The translations under genes were made by a program, and so were the position numbers. The notes under the pieces were generated by a model, which saw only the letters and a program-made list of their open reading frames with translations, had not been told where the DNA came from and did not search any database. A DNA stretch of 64,000 bases from Palaemon carinicauda (lineage: Eukaryota; Arthropoda; Malacostraca; Decapoda; Palaemonidae): positions 10,651,395-10,715,394 of the forward strand of contig NC_090736.1 of NCBI RefSeq assembly GCF_036898095.1. The letters are read 5' to 3'. Shown piece after piece: positions 10,411 to 23,274 of this stretch (within the stretch, counting starts at the first letter, position 1; each line of letters starts with the position of its first letter).

Positions 10411-11956
10411 TGATTGAGTCAACACCTAGGAAGTTCGTTTCGCTGATATTACTTTATTCTACAATTTGGTGAAGTACCTTTTGTCTGATTATTGTTAATG
10501 GTTTTCGCTGCTGGATTTTGGATATTCTTTTGACTTTTCACTAATAGATAGACACTGTTGGATTTTGACCTGGACTGTTTTTCTGTTTACAAAATGGCTG
10601 ACTCTATAAGAAAGTGTATTAGAGGATGCAAGACTCGTATGCCTAAGGCCTCTGTTGATCCTCACTCATTATGTAATGGTTGCAGAGGTCAGGTTTGTAC
10701 TTATAGTAACAGATGTGATGAATGTCGGTCTTTGTCTGATTCAGAGTGGAATGTGTTTGATCGCTATGTTAAGCGACTAGAGAAGGATAGACTTAGAAGG
10801 GCTAGATCGACCAGTGTTCTTTCAAATGGATCTTCTGATAGTAATATTCCTTCTAATATACATCATTCTAATATTCCTATTCATGTTCCTAAGGCAGTAG
10901 TCCCAGACCCCGCTATGGTGTCAGAGGTAAGTGAACCTTCTTTAAAGGATGTGATGGCTGCTATTTCAGCCTTAGGCGCACAGGATCATTCCCTGACTTC
11001 GGAAAAAGAAGTTATGTGGGGTACAGCGCGTGGCTTGCAAAACAAGCTTCTGAATAGTGACAGTGAAGTGGAGGGTGGGTCCGTTCGTGTCTTTCATAAT
11101 CCCAGCCCTTCCATGCTCCCCAATCCCTGGGAGAAGTAATGTCGAAAGGCCAAAGGATATGTCAGACCTTGATCAGCGAACGGACGTCCCCTCGAGTGAT
11201 CCTGTTGACGATCCCCAGGTTGCTCCCCCTCGCCGCTGGAAAGGCAAGGTAAGAAAGTGTGCATCTTCGTCGGATGACGCAAAACCGCGACGTGGTTGGC
11301 GCCAACCACTGTGTTCAAGACCTCTCAAGAGACGTATGTCTCCTAATAAACCATCCTGCAGTAACTGGTGTTCGCCAGAGGTTTTCCTTTCGGAAGACGA
11401 CGACGTGTCATTGTCAAAACATTCGCGTTAGACACAGTTCGTTGGAGGAAGAAGGTGCTCAGTTTATTTCTGTACACCCTTCTTCCCCTCCCTCAGATTG
11501 GGAAATGTCGCGAGGACTTTCCCCTGGTGGCCACCTGACTACTGTTGACGATCCCTCGCAGCAATCGTTACACGGTTCAGATCGCGCCTTGTGCGCCGGA
11601 AATATCGCAAGGACTTTCCCCTGGTGGTCACCAGAACTACGGTTGACGATCCCTTGCAGTGATCAGTACACGGTTCAATTAGCGCACACGGCGCTCATCA
11701 AGTTTCTGATCTGTCTGAACTAAAGAGGTCGATTTCGTCCCTGTTTGACGCATACGATTCTCGAACAGAGAAGTCTCGTCTAAAAGAAACTAAAGATATC
11801 AACAGACCAAGGAAAGGAGCTGCCGTTAACCAAGGCGTTATCGGACAGCGTATTTCTCCTACGCTCAGCAACGCTCCCTCGCAGCGATCGGGACGCGTTG
11901 TGGGAAGCGACAAGGTTCTGGTCTCTCCCTTGCGGCATTCTGGACGCAGACAGCTG

Positions 11957-12540
11957 TCTGGACGTATGCTGGACGCATGCAGTCAGGATTTGTCCACACA
12001 GCATGATAGACAAGCAGTTGTGTCTCCTTCACGACCTGCTGGACGCGCGACTAACGCTACCTCGCGTCACGCTGTAAACATACAACATGCGGGTTGCATG
12101 CAGCACGCTGGAAGCTCACGGCAACCTGGACGCATGCAGCAGTCTGGACGTATGCTGGACGCATTCAGTCAGTTTTTGTCCCCACAGCATGATAGACAAA
12201 CAGTTGTCTCTCCTTCACGACTTGCTGGACGCGATGCTAACGCTTCCTTGCGTCACGCTGTAGATGTCCCGCATGCAGCACGCTGAAACCTCATGGCAAC
12301 ATGGACACTTGCAGCAGTTTGGACGCATGCAGCAATCTGGATGCATGCTGAACGCATGCAGTCAGGACTTGTCCTTGCAGCAGGATAGACAAGTTGTTGT
12401 CTCTCCTTCGCGACTCTTTGGACGCACAGCTAACGCTCCCTTGCATCACGCTGTTGACATACAGCAAGCTGAACGCACACTGGACGCACGCGAGCAGGAC
12501 TTACCCTCGCAGCATGGGAGTCACGATGTTGATGCTTCCT
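11957..12540 (+). repeat. Degenerate tandem repeat in DIRS A gag, about 187-bp period
   Basis: Three long units and a partial fourth each contain GGACGTATGCTGGACGCA (or close variants) at about 11961, 12147 and 12338, then TTGTCC...CAGCA(T/G)GATAGACAA, CTCCTTC(A/G)CGAC and GCTAACGCT. They encode repeats of the type GRMLDAcSQdLS-QHDRQ-VVSPSR. Spacing is about 186 and 191 bp, so units are no longer in one frame. Shorter GGACGC-centred motifs recur between them. Confidence 0.8.
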
Positions 12541-13413
12541 TAGAGCATAATGAACTTATGCTGGAAGCACTGGAACCTGTCTCTCCCTCGAAACTGGCAG
12601 AACGTAAACGTGATGCTTCTTCACAACTGGATGATATCCTTCACGATGTTCCATCAGGACAGGATGAGTTCTTTATGGAAGACAATAACCGATAGGACGC
12701 GGTTTTGTCTCCTACCCATTCGACTCAGGAGATCGATGTTCCTTTAGCCGAAGTTTTAGAGGACGAATCTCATGATTCGCTGCTGGCAGCTGACAGTTTT
12801 AACATCTCTGTATCCAGAAGACTTTACTCAACCTATGCTTCATAGCCCGCCCTCTCAGTTTTTGAAGGGCAGACCCCGAAAAACATCCTCCTTCAAGAAG
12901 ATGGTACTGGCTAGATCGGTTAAGAGAGCTTTCTCAACTCTCAACCAATGGACATCCAAGAGGAAGGATCTAGGGAAGGCCTCCTTTTTCTTTCCTCCAA
13001 CTAGACTGGCCTCCAGATCTAGTGTGTGGTATTCGACTGGGGAAGTTCTCAGTTTGGGAGTTCCTGCCTCCTCCCAGGTAGACTTCTCCAGACTTGTTGA
13101 CTCCTCACACAGGTCAGCCATGAGCAAGTCGAAGATTATGTGGCCCAATTCTAAAATGGACTCTCTGCTGCAGGGAATTTTTAGAATAATAGAAGTCTTC
13201 AGCCTTATGGACTGGACTCTCGGAGCTCTCGCAGAGGCCACAGACCATAAGAATGAGGCTCAGATGCATCTGATTGCCTGTTTGGATAAGGCCGTGAGGG
13301 ATGGCTTCATCGAACTTAACGCCCTTTTTATGGCAGGAGTTCTTAAAAAGAGGGCTATGCTTTGTTCCTTCTTATCTTCAGGTTTGTCCCTTGTTCAGAG
13401 ATCTGAACTTTTA

Positions 13414-14538
13414 CATTGGTACCTCTACATACGAATTTAATCCGTTCCACAACCGACTTCAGGTGTTGAAAATGTTCGGTTGTCGAAACGAATTTTCCCA
13501 TAAGAATACATTGAAATAGGATTAATCCGTGGTTGAGCCCAAAAACCTATGATAACTCCTAAATAAATTACTACACATAATTACACATGACAATAATGCA
13601 CACTAAATTAGATAATAGACATGTAAAAAAGAATATTTTTAAAGAAATGATAAATAAGAAACGGGTTTTTAGCGTCGCTTTACCTTAAAAGTCCAGCGCA
13701 GGTGTCTTGTCTTGCTACGCAGAGAGTAGACGGACGGGTGGTGAGGAGGTAGAGAGGGTGACTACGTACACTACCGTAACTTATTCTAACTTACACTAAG
13801 TGAACTTTAACCTAACTTAGCTTATTTTTTTTTTTTTTATTTCTATATTTTATATTTTTTTTTACATTTTTTTTTTCTTTTTGATGATTAATTTTAATCA
13901 TTTTCACTCTCTTTCTGTTTCAAGATTGTCGAGATCGTCGACATGTTTCGGCCATATTCTCTTGCAAGTTCACTCACGCGGATGCCACGCTCATGCTTTT
14001 CAATAATTCCTTGCTTTACTTCTAAAGAAAGCATTTCCTTCTCCCTTTTCTCACCACTACCACTACCACTTGCGAAACTAAGTCTTTTAGGACCCATGAT
14101 TTACGTAAAATACTGTAAAGGGATGAACGTAAAAAATCACAATTAAAACACAGTTAATAGCAGAACGCACAGGGCACAACCACACGAAGCCGACGAGAAC
14201 AGAGGAAGGACCCAAGCCACGCTAATTGAGGGTCCCTCTTAGGTCGAAGTGCTGCCTTCTATCGGCGGAAATAGAAAATACATCCGGCGCTATGAGTACC
14301 ATCTACGTGTACGGGTATTGTTTACTTCGGGTGTCGAAAAAAAATTCGGGTGTAGAGTAGGAACGTGTTCGAATTGTACTTCGCGTGTCGAAAAATTCGG
14401 ATACAACTGGTACGACGAAAATTGCTTACTTCGTGTGTCGAAATAAGATTCGGGTGGAGATTCGAAAAATTGCTCGAATTTTACTTCGGATGTTGGAAAA
14501 TTCGGATGTAGATACGTTCGTATGTAGAGGTTCCACTG
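13414..14538 (-). mobile_element. Tigger/pogo-type MITE inserted in DIRS A gag
   Basis: A 1125-bp element with inverted ends CATTGGTACCTCTACATACGAA (left, first 20 bases decisive) and the complement of TTCGTATGTAGAGG...CCACTG on the right. It is flanked by a TA dinucleotide on each side (13412-13413 and 14539-14540), the target duplication of Tc1/mariner-pogo elements. On the minus strand it keeps only the first 67 codons of a transposase (see 13894-14097). The subterminal part at about 14310-14520 repeats a TTCG-rich motif (TACTTCGGGTGTCGAAAAA and variants) several times. Removing it with one TA leaves the gag frame open across the site, so it landed in an intact gag. Confidence 0.88.
13894..14097 (-). 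pseudogene. N-terminal remnant of a Tigger/CENP-B-like transposase
   Basis: Sixty-seven residues starting MGPKRLSFASGSGSGEKREK, with SLEVKQGIIEKHERGIRVSE and LAREYGRNMSTISTILKQK. This is the psq/CENP-B-N helix-turn-helix DNA-binding domain at the start of Tigger, jerky and CENP-B-type proteins. In these families the catalytic DDE domain follows for several hundred residues; here the frame stops at once and no DDE domain exists in the element. It is therefore a non-catalytic remnant carried by the MITE. Confidence 0.88.
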
Positions 14539-14814
14539 TATTTGCTCCGTTGGGTAATCATCTTTTCCCTCCGGACTTAGTGAAAGATTTGTCAGCAGCT
14601 CTGGCACAACAGGCTACGCAAGATCTTATCTCAAGGACTACTAAGAAAGTCCTCCCAGCTAGCTTTTTAGCAAGGAAACAAAAGGAGGCTCCTCCCACTC
14701 GCCAGCCCTTTCGTGGGAGAGCCCCTTCAAGGGGACCTCAGAGAATTGCGGCTGGAGGTCAGGCTCGCAGATTCCCAAGACAGCAAACCAAATCAAGAAA
14801 GTGAGATATGCAAT

Positions 14815-16603
14815 CTCCAGACACTAGTGGGAGCCAGGCTTTCCCACTTTTGGCAAGAGTGGAGCCAAAGTGGGTTGGACATCTGGACGATCAATGTCCT
14901 CAAGGAGGGATACAAGATCCCCTTCCTTAGAATGCCTCCCATGTTGTCGATACCATTAGAGTTGACAACAGTCCACTCAGGGAACAAGGCAGCAGCTCTT
15001 CAAGAGCAAGTGAACCTTATGCTGTCGAAATCATCCATAGAAGTGGTCGAGGACACATCCTCGGAGGGGTTTTACAACAGACTTTTCCTAGTTCTGAAAA
15101 GATTGGGGGGATGGAGACCTGTTTTGGACGTCAGTCCATTGAACAAGTTCGTCAGCAAAGTAAAATTTGCCATGAAACTTCAGCGTCAGTCCTTGCAGGC
15201 ACCAGACAGGGAGACTGGATGGTGTCATTGGATCTGCAGGACGTGTATTTCCATATCCCGATACACCCGGATCACAGAAAATTTCTAAGGTTCGTGTTCT
15301 TCAAGACCACTTATCAGTTCAAAGCACTTTGTTTTGGACTGAGCACGGCTCCCTACGTTTTTACTCGAGTGATGTCCAACGTGGCTCGCTGGCTTCACCT
15401 AAAGGGAGTAAGGATTTCTTTGTACTTGGACGACTGGCTACTCAGAGCAGAATCACAAGTAAAGTGTCTGGAGGCTCTTCAAATGACAATGTCCTTAACG
15501 CAACAGTTAGGTCTGATGTTAAACCTGGCTAAATCTCAACTAACACCCTCACAGAATATCATTTATCTGGGGATGAGAATTCACTCAGCGGTTTTTCGGG
15601 CTTTTCCAGCCCCGAAACGCATTCTAGATTGCCTAGTAAAGATGCGACATTTCCTAGACTTTCGGTCCTGCTCGGTGAGAGATTGGATGAGTCTCCTGGG
15701 CACCCTCTCATCGATCGAACATTCCTGTCCCTGGGAAGACTTCATCTACGGCCTCTTCAATTTCATCTGGCAAAGTTTTGGACGAGAGGTCAAAGTCTGG
15801 AAAAGTGGATGCCGATCCCGCTGGGGATCAGGAATCTCTTGGATTGGTGGGACGATGCCAACAAACTCTAGGAAGGTCTCGAACTGTATCAGAAGAACCC
15901 CGACCTAGTGTTGTACTCCGACGCCTCAGACATGGGGTGGGGTGCAACACTCGGGAAGGCCGAGATATCGGGTCTGTGGGTAGAGTCTCAGAGGAAATGG
16001 CACATGAATATCGAAGAGGTAGTGGCAATTCACCTAGCCCTCATTCTCTTTCAGAAGGAAGTCCGAGGAAGATTGGTTCAGATCAATGCAGACAACACCA
16101 CTGCGTTGGCTTACATAAAAAAGCAGGGAGGCACTCATTTGGCCTCACTTTACGAGGCTGCGAGAGATCTACTTCTCTGGGCGAAAGCGAGGGACATAAC
16201 CCTGATTACTCGCTTCGTAGAAGGGGAGAAAAATGTCAGGGTGGATCTGCTCTGCAGAAGAAGGCAAGTTCTAACTACAGAGTGGACCCTGCATCACGAG
16301 GTGTGCACCAGCCTTTGGATGTTGTGGGGTCAACCCTCGATAGACCTCTTCGCCACACAAATGACAAAGAGGTTGCCGTTATTTTGCTTTCCAGTCCCAG
16401 ACCAGGAAGCAGCCGCAGTGGACGCTTTTCTTCTGAACTGGGAGGGTCTAAACGTGTACGCTTTTCCTCCATTCAAGATCCTGGACAGAGTCCTGACAAA
16501 ATTCAGGGAATCGCCCAACGTCCGCATGACCCTGATAGCTCCATTTTGGCCCATGAGACCTTGGGTTGCGGAGATAATGGAGTGGCTGGTAGATACCCCC
16601 TAA
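14815..16603 (+). pseudogene. DIRS A reverse transcriptase / RNase H / methyltransferase-like
   Basis: The RT section begins near LSHFWQEWSQSGLDIWT and runs in one frame to about 15165, then shifts. It continues through MVSLDLQDVYFHIPIHPDHR, FGLSTAPYVFTRVM and the YLDD catalytic box (15423-15434). A further shift near 15800 and a stop at about 15869 precede RNase H. RNase H has LYSDASDMGWGA (Asp), the Glu of NIEEVVAIHLAL and the Asp of INADNTTALAYI. After it comes PSIDLFATQMT...YAFPPFKILDRVLTKF...LIAPFWP, the Dam methyltransferase-like domain typical of DIRS polyproteins. At least two frameshifts make it non-functional. Confidence 0.87.
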
Positions 16604-16639
16604 ACATTACCAAATCAGAGCGATCTACTCAAACAGCCT

Positions 16640-17755
16640 CACTTGGAGAGGTACCACCAAAATCTCCTCGCTCTCAATCTGACTGCCTTTCGACTATCGA
16701 AAAGCTGGCAAGAGCGAAGGGCTTTTCAAGGGAGGCTGCACGAGCTATCGCCAGAGCTAGAAGGACATCCACTATTAGGGTTTACCAATCCAAGTGGGAC
16801 ATATTTAGAGTATGGTGCAGGAATAACAAACTTTCCTCTACCAGTACCTCTATAGCCAATATAGCAGATTTTCTGTTGTATCTATGTACAAAAGAGAAGC
16901 TGGCTGTGCCTACCATCAAGGGTTACCGCAGCATGCTAGCCTCGGTCTTTCGTCACCGACACATTGACGTGTCAGGTAACAAGGATCTTTCAGTTCTCAT
17001 TAGATCTTTTGAGACGACTAAGAGGAAGGACAATCCAACCCCCTCGTGGAACCTGGATGTAGTCCTGGCCTTTTTAACCTCAAGTAGCTTTGAACCCTTG
17101 GACAAGGCGTCTTGGAAGGATCTTACCAAGAAGACACTTTTTCCTAGTTGCTTTGGCTACAGCAAAAAGGGTAGGAGAGTTACAAGCCATCAGCAAGAAG
17201 GTGGGCTTTAATGGAGACAATGCTGTCTGCTCCCTTCAGCTGGGCTTTCTCGTGAAAAACGAGAATCCTTCTCAACCTTGGCCTAGATCTTTTACCATCC
17301 CAGGGCTATCTCACTTGGTTGGACGGGAGAAGGAGAGAGGCCTTTGTCCAGTGAGAGCTCTGAAATTTTATCTGCACACGTCCAAAAACCTGAGAGGACA
17401 AACAGACAACCTCTGGTGCTCGGTTATAAAACCCTCTTAGCTGATATCAAAGAATGCTCTAGCTTTTTTCATCAAGGATTTGATAAGGGAAGCTCACCAG
17501 AATTTTGAGGAAAGGAGTTTCCCAATCCTTAAGGTGAAACCACATGAGGTTAGAGCTGTTGCAACTTCTATGGCTTACAAGCACAATAAATCAATGAAGT
17601 CAAATCTGGAGGCTACTTTCTGGCAAAGTAAATCAATCTTCGCAGACTGTTATCTCAAAGATGTCCAGACCCAGTATGAGGATTGCTGTTCCCTTGGTCC
17701 GTACGTTACCTCCGGCGTCGTAGTTGGAGAAGGGTCTACTGCCTCTTCCCTATAA
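16640..17755 (+). pseudogene. DIRS A tyrosine recombinase, one frameshift and one stop
   Basis: The core-binding part has TIRVYQSKWDIFRVWCRNN and TIKGYRSMLASVFRHRH. The catalytic part has the first Arg in TAKRVGELQAIS (about 17165), then the H-x-x-R box in PHEVRAVATSMAYKH (about 17545) and a TFWQSKSIFADCYLKDV end carrying the W and the nucleophilic Tyr. This enzyme joins the circular cDNA of DIRS elements to the target. The frame changes at about 17143, just before LVALATAKR, and a TAG interrupts it at 17438-17440. The catalytic residues themselves are still encoded. Confidence 0.88.
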
Positions 17756-18170
17756 TCCAATATATACCATTGCCTTTTTATTTTTCTTGTACTTGTGTTC
17801 ACAGGTTGTCTGTGAAAGTTGTTGCAGCCTTCCACAGTCTGGGATGCAAGTCAAGTTAGTTTATTTATGTGTGTTTTTTTTGGAGTAGGTGGTCAGAATC
17901 AGTATCCATGGCTCTGCCAGGTTTGCAAGGGTGGAGGTCTAGTCACGCTAAGGTCAAGGACCTTGTGGCAGCCCCACAGAGACTTACAGCCCCCTGAGTG
18001 GATCACCGAGTCTCTTAAGGAATGCAGGCGAAATGAGGCAGGATAATTTTGAAGCCAGCTTCCTTATCGGGTAAGAACCAGATTGTTAGTACTACTAATT
18101 GTAGCTATTAATAATTATACAAATTCCCGATGGGATGAGGTTTTCTACCCACCTCCAATGGTGTCAATCA

Positions 18171-18270
18171 GCTATATATATGTAACTACCAGGTTAGTTA
18201 CATTTAAAAATGGTATTTTAAATATAAAATTAATTTTTAAATATACTTACCTGGTAGTTACATATATGAA
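18171..18270 (+). repeat. Internal complementary region (ICR) of DIRS A
   Basis: The first half (to about 18212) is the reverse complement of the left end of the element (9744-9781). The second half is the reverse complement of its right end (about 18447-18504). The junction ATTTAAAAATGGTATTTT joins the two termini head to tail. In the accepted DIRS1 replication model this region templates closure of the circular intermediate. It also defines the element ends used here. Confidence 0.82.
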
Positions 18271-18297
18271 AGGGCCCTCCCTTCTCCCCTCTGAAAA

Positions 18298-18502
18298 CAG
18301 GGGCATGGAATTTCTGAGGAATGTTGGGAATGGTTCTGGTAACCTATGAGAGATGGCACTCATGTATGACCACCTACTGTCATGGCGTCGATTTATGCGA
18401 AATTTGAATTTCTGACGTGCACGCGACGAAACGCAGGATTTAAGCTATATATATGTAACTACCAGGTAAGTATATTTAAAAATTAATTTTATAATAAAAA
18501 TA

Positions 18503-18504
<2 letters not shown>
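18298..18504 (+). repeat. Right inverted terminal repeat of DIRS A
   Basis: The reverse complement matches 10255-10410 plus the outer left end 9744-9781 with scattered mismatches. It extends beyond the left repeat through AAGTATATTTAAAAATTAAT to AAAAATACC, directly before (TA)n. The extra right-hand extension is a known DIRS feature. Mismatches are more frequent than in DIRS C, so this insertion is older. Confidence 0.8.
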
Positions 18505-18560
<56 letters not shown>

Positions 18561-18614
18561 ACATATACAGTATATGTATGTATGTATGTACGTATGTATA
18601 TATATATATACCTG

Positions 18615-18700
<86 letters not shown>
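18505..18700. repeat. (TA)n and (TTA)n microsatellite
   Basis: TA dinucleotides interrupted by GTATGTATG/ACGTATG segments at 18545-18600, then TA again, grading into (TTA)n at about 18666-18700. The TTA part is the simple-repeat tail of the dispersed repeat that follows on the minus strand. Confidence 0.93.
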
Positions 18701-18701
<1 letters not shown>

Positions 18702-19340
18702 TAGCTAAGCTACAACACTAGTTGGAAAAGCAGGATGCTGTAAGCTCAGGGGCTCCAGCAGCGAAAATAGCCGAGTGAGGAAAGGAAACAAGGAAAAATG
18801 AAATATTCTAAGAAGAGTAACAACATTAATATAAATATCTCCTATATAAGTATAAAAGCTTTAACAAAACAAGAGGAAGAGAAATAAGATAGAACAGTGT
18901 GCCCGAGTGTATCCTCAAGCAAGAGAACTCTAACCCAAGACAGTGGAAAACCATGGTACAGAGGCTATGGCACTACCCAAGACTAGAGAACAATGGTTTG
19001 ATTTTGGAATGTCCTTCATCTAGAAGAGCTGCTTACCATAGCCAAGAGTCTCTTCTACCCTTGCCAAGATGAAAGTGGCCACTGAACTATTACAGTGCAG
19101 TAACCCCTTGGGAAAAAAAAAATTGTTTGGTAATCTCAGTGTTGTCAGGTGTATGAGGACAGAGGAGAATAAGTAGAGAATAGGCCAGACTATTCGGTGT
19201 GTGTGTGTAGGCAAAGGGAATTGAACCGTAACCAGAGAGAAGGATCCAATGTAGTACTGTCTGGCCAGTTAAAAGACCCCATAACTCTCTAGAGGTAATA
19301 TCTCAACAGATGGCTGATGCCCTGGCCAACCTACTACTTA

Positions 19341-19342
<2 letters not shown>
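18700..19342 (-). mobile_element. Dispersed repeat family 1, minus copy (probable LINE 3' UTR or SINE)
   Basis: Read on the minus strand, it ends in CTGGAGCCCCTGAGC...TTTTCCAACTAGTGTTGTAGCTTAG followed by a (TAA)n tail. It matches the + strand copy at about 47640-48235 along most of its length, including GAATAGTCTGGCC, CAACACTGAGATTACC and TTGGGTAGTGCCA. Shorter tails of the same family lie at 22560-22687 and 27230-27345. No long open frame is present. The tail structure fits a non-LTR-derived repeat. Confidence 0.7.
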
Positions 19343-19402
<60 letters not shown>

Positions 19403-19419
19403 GTATATATATATGCATG

Positions 19420-19475
<56 letters not shown>

Positions 19476-19494
19476 ATATATATATATGTAAATT

Positions 19495-19530
<36 letters not shown>

Positions 19531-19541
19531 AATATGTATAT

Positions 19542-19595
<54 letters not shown>
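19343..19595. repeat. Compound (TA)n/(TG)n microsatellite
   Basis: About 250 bp of TA with short TGTG, TGCATGTACA and TGTATGTATG islands. No other structure is visible. Frames made of YIYIYI are artefacts. Confidence 0.94.
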
Positions 19596-19597
<2 letters not shown>

Positions 19598-19599
19598 AT

Positions 19600-19736
19600 A
19601 TTCTAACATAAGATTGATTTATTCTTTGTCTTTGAAGGGTTTTCACTACTGCTAAAGGTTTGACAGAATCAAAAGCTTTCTCATAGTTTATAAATGCCAT
19701 ACATAGTTTTTTGTTATACTCAGTAGATTTTCCCAT
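19600..19736 (-). mobile_element. LINE reverse transcriptase fragment
   Basis: On the minus strand this encodes STEYNKKLCMAFINYEKAFD then SVKPLAVVKTLQRQRI. The motif LCMAFI-YEKAFDSV is the RT domain 1 region of an RTE-like LINE. It is a short fragment between the (TA)n block and unique sequence. The fragment at 25780-25965 has the related LCMAIINIDKAFDSV. Confidence 0.75.
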
Positions 19737-19807
19737 TACCTAGTTAATTACGTAAACTTTAATTAACCAAAAGAACATGTAGGCTTTAGAAGTGTGTATT
19801 CAGCAAC

Positions 19808-21094
<1,287 letters not shown>

Positions 21095-21243
21095 ATACAG
21101 AATCTCAGTGGTCCTGTGGCATTAACACTGTTCAGTGGTGGTCGTTTAAGGCCCAAAGTATATAGTACTCTGGAAGAGCGCCGTAAGGCCATACAAAACA
21201 ATGTTTCTCAAACTTCAACTGATCAAATTAGTTTAGCTACAAC
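21095..21243 (+). CDS. BTAF1: BTAF1 exon (variable linker)
   Basis: Encodes IQNLSGPVALTLFSGGRLRP...STLEERRKAIQNNVSQTSTD then QISLATT. Position and the pattern L-x-x-RR-x-x-I-Q in the middle fit the BTAF1 linker that precedes the VHTFAACAVV helix. Similarity is weaker than in neighbouring exons. The acceptor is TTTGCAG ending at 21094 and the donor AC|GTAAGT at 21244. It ends with two bases of a Thr codon completed at 23275. Confidence 0.85.
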
Positions 21244-23274
21244 GTAAGTATTCTCCTCAAAAAGCCTTATATTTTTATATTTATGCTCTGGATAAGTCAA
21301 AGATTTAGATTCGCCTTCTCATACACAGGTTTTTTCTCTCTCTGCTTCTGCACATACCTTTATCAATTCAAGTTTGTATATTATGTATGGCTAAATATAA
21401 TAGGCATTATCATAATGTCTATTTATATTATTCTCTCTTGATTTTGAAGAGGCAGTAATATGTTAAAATAGATTTTTCTACTAGCCCTTTGTATGGTTTA
21501 ATAAACAGGTAACTTGATATCCAATCAATTTTTAAAACTCATGTTATTGTCCAGTAAAGCATTATGGTATGAATTTTTGCTTTTTTGTTCTTATTGTAAT
21601 TTTTATTATAAATATTGGAAGTGTAACAGATTGACCATCTGTCTGTCAATTAATCCATCTGTTATCCCTGCCTTATCATAACTTACCCAATTGAAGGGAT
21701 CTCCGTCAAACTTTGTACAAAAAAAAATCAATGTTGCACAAATGTGCCCAAGAGAATTTCTGGAGAACATGATATTACGTTGCACATTTTCACAAGGAAA
21801 ATGAAACTGGGAGTATATCTTGGCAGGTTTTGTCTTATTTTTTAAAATCATCATCAAGAGGACTGTAACAGTGATGGAAATATATAGTTTGTATACATGG
21901 GGGAAAGGGCAGTTTAACCCAGTAGCAGGTGAGAAACTATTATCTGTGAGTAGAATAAGGTCGAACATCATTTGCAACTGAGGGCGAGTACTGTACACCA
22001 TTTACAAACCTAGATTTTTGCGTGCAGGTGGACATTCTCCATTTCTGATAAGACCAGTCAAACAGCACCTTTTAAAATCTAAATATATTGTGCATTGTTT
22101 CAAAATGAACATTTTTATTCTCTGCATAGCAATGAGATAAAGAGAAACCAATTTTCATATCTGTAATATTTAGGGTTTTTTGTACTGTATATGTAAGCAT
22201 GATTTTATATAAATAAGTAAGGAAATAGGCAAGATATTGAAATATTTTGATAAATTTGACAAGGCAATAAGATAGACTATAATGACTTTACTGTACTGTA
22301 TATAATTACAGTAGAAGTTTTATTCCAGCTGTTACCGAGTTGTGGAATGATCTTCCTAATCGGGTAGTTGAATCAGTAGAACTTCAAAAGTTCAAAGTTG
22401 GAGCAAATGTTTTTATCTTGACCAGGCTGACATGAGTCTTTTTGTAGTTTATATATGACATATCTGTTTTTGACGTTAATAGTTTATATAGGACATATCT
22501 GTTTTGAGGCTGTTACTGTTTTTAGAATGATATATTGTTAATTTGTTCTCATTTATTTATTTCCTTATTTCCTTTCCTTACTGGGCTATTTTTCCCTGTT
22601 GGAGCCCTTGGGCTTATAGCATCTTGCTTTTCCAACTAGGGTTGTAGCTTGGCTAGTAATGATAATGATAATAATAATAATAATAATGTGTGAGCCATCT
22701 ACATGCGATAAACAAGGTATGTACAGAATGGTGGACTTGACTCTTTGGTAAATGGGGGTGGTGCTGCTCCTTCTCACAGTTGTTGATAGATTTTCAGCTT
22801 TTTGTAAGTTTGTTTGCATTATCATTCAAAAGCATATAAACGAAAATTCTTCCATTATGTTTTAGTCCTCTTGAAGATACCTCAATGAGATTAAACCAGC
22901 TACACTAGCATTTGCACTCTGTTTTACTTTTTGAGAAATAAGTATACAGTAATGTACTTGATAAAGAAGAGATTGTTGTATTTAAGAAACATAAGTAAAA
23001 GTGTGTTTCGTTTAAGAGGAAGAATTGTGTGTTTTACCATTCTGTATTGCATAATAAAAATTAATATCAAATGCATTCGAGATGAAAAGTAAAAATAATA
23101 CTAAATGCTTGCAGACCTGACATAAGCAATTAGTGGGTTGAGCATCTGTTTTAATTGACTTCTACCATCCCCACCACATATATCTATCACACCTTGCCAA
23201 ATTTTTTTTCTAAATTAATAGTATGAATTCCCTTTTTCTGAGTAATTTTATTAGAACAATATAATTTTTTTCAG
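21244..23274. other. BTAF1 intron with LINE tail
   Basis: AT-rich intron of 2.0 kb. It contains the LINE 3' end at about 22320-22687 listed separately. A minus-strand open frame at 21606-22001 has no recognisable domain. No other element is visible. The acceptor tract is TTTTTTTCAG at 23265-23274. Confidence 0.5.
22320..22687 (+). mobile_element. 5'-truncated LINE 3' end (family 1 tail)
   Basis: It begins with the codons for FIPAVTELWNDLPNRVVESV and ELQKFKVGANVF, the C-terminal ELWN-LP--VV----L--FK motif of a Jockey/CR1-type ORF2, then a stop. The 3' UTR follows, ending in GGAGCCCTTGGGCTTATAGC...CTAGGGTTGTAGCTTGGC and an (ATA)n tail. A diverged copy lies at 26988-27345. Only the last few dozen codons of the protein survive. 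Confidence 0.8.

Larger units (their letters stand above)
10594..14804 (+). pseudogene. DIRS A gag-like ORF, frameshifted and interrupted
   Basis: Starts MADSIRKCIRGCKTRMPKAS. A Cys-rich block near the N-terminus (LCNGCRGQVC...NRCDECRSL, residues 28-50) resembles a zinc-binding domain seen in the gags of this element group. The frame breaks near 11139, again between 11431 and 11900, and between 12290 and 12780. A Ser/Arg/Gln-rich repeat section covers about 11950-12500. A conserved globular part follows (FRIIEVFSLMDWTLGALAEA, about 13180-13245). The MITE then splits the frame at 13413. The tail (14541-14804) is rich in Arg and Gly (RGRAPSRGPQR), as expected for RNA binding. Gag function is inferred from position. 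Confidence 0.72.
9744..18504 (+). mobile_element. DIRS1-like retrotransposon A (degenerate, with nested insert)
   Basis: A tyrosine-recombinase retrotransposon of about 8.8 kb. In order it has a left inverted terminal repeat (9744 to about 10410), a cysteine-rich gag from 10594, a Tigger-type MITE in gag (13414-14538), RT/RNase H and methyltransferase-like domains (about 14815-16603), a tyrosine recombinase (about 16640-17755), an internal complementary region (18171-18270), and a right inverted repeat (about 18298-18504). DIRS elements insert through recombinase-mediated integration of a circular intermediate and leave no target duplication, consistent with the ends here. Several frameshifts and stops show it is not autonomous. 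Confidence 0.88.

Noticed and set aside
15778..16640. First half of the 477-codon frame in DIRS A as a separate protein
   Set aside because: It overlaps RNase H and MT-like domains read in another frame and is Ser/Arg-rich noise; only the part from about 16640 is recombinase.
21606..22001. 131-codon minus-strand frame in intron 21244-23274
   Set aside because: No recognised motif and composition like the surrounding intron; it may be chance.
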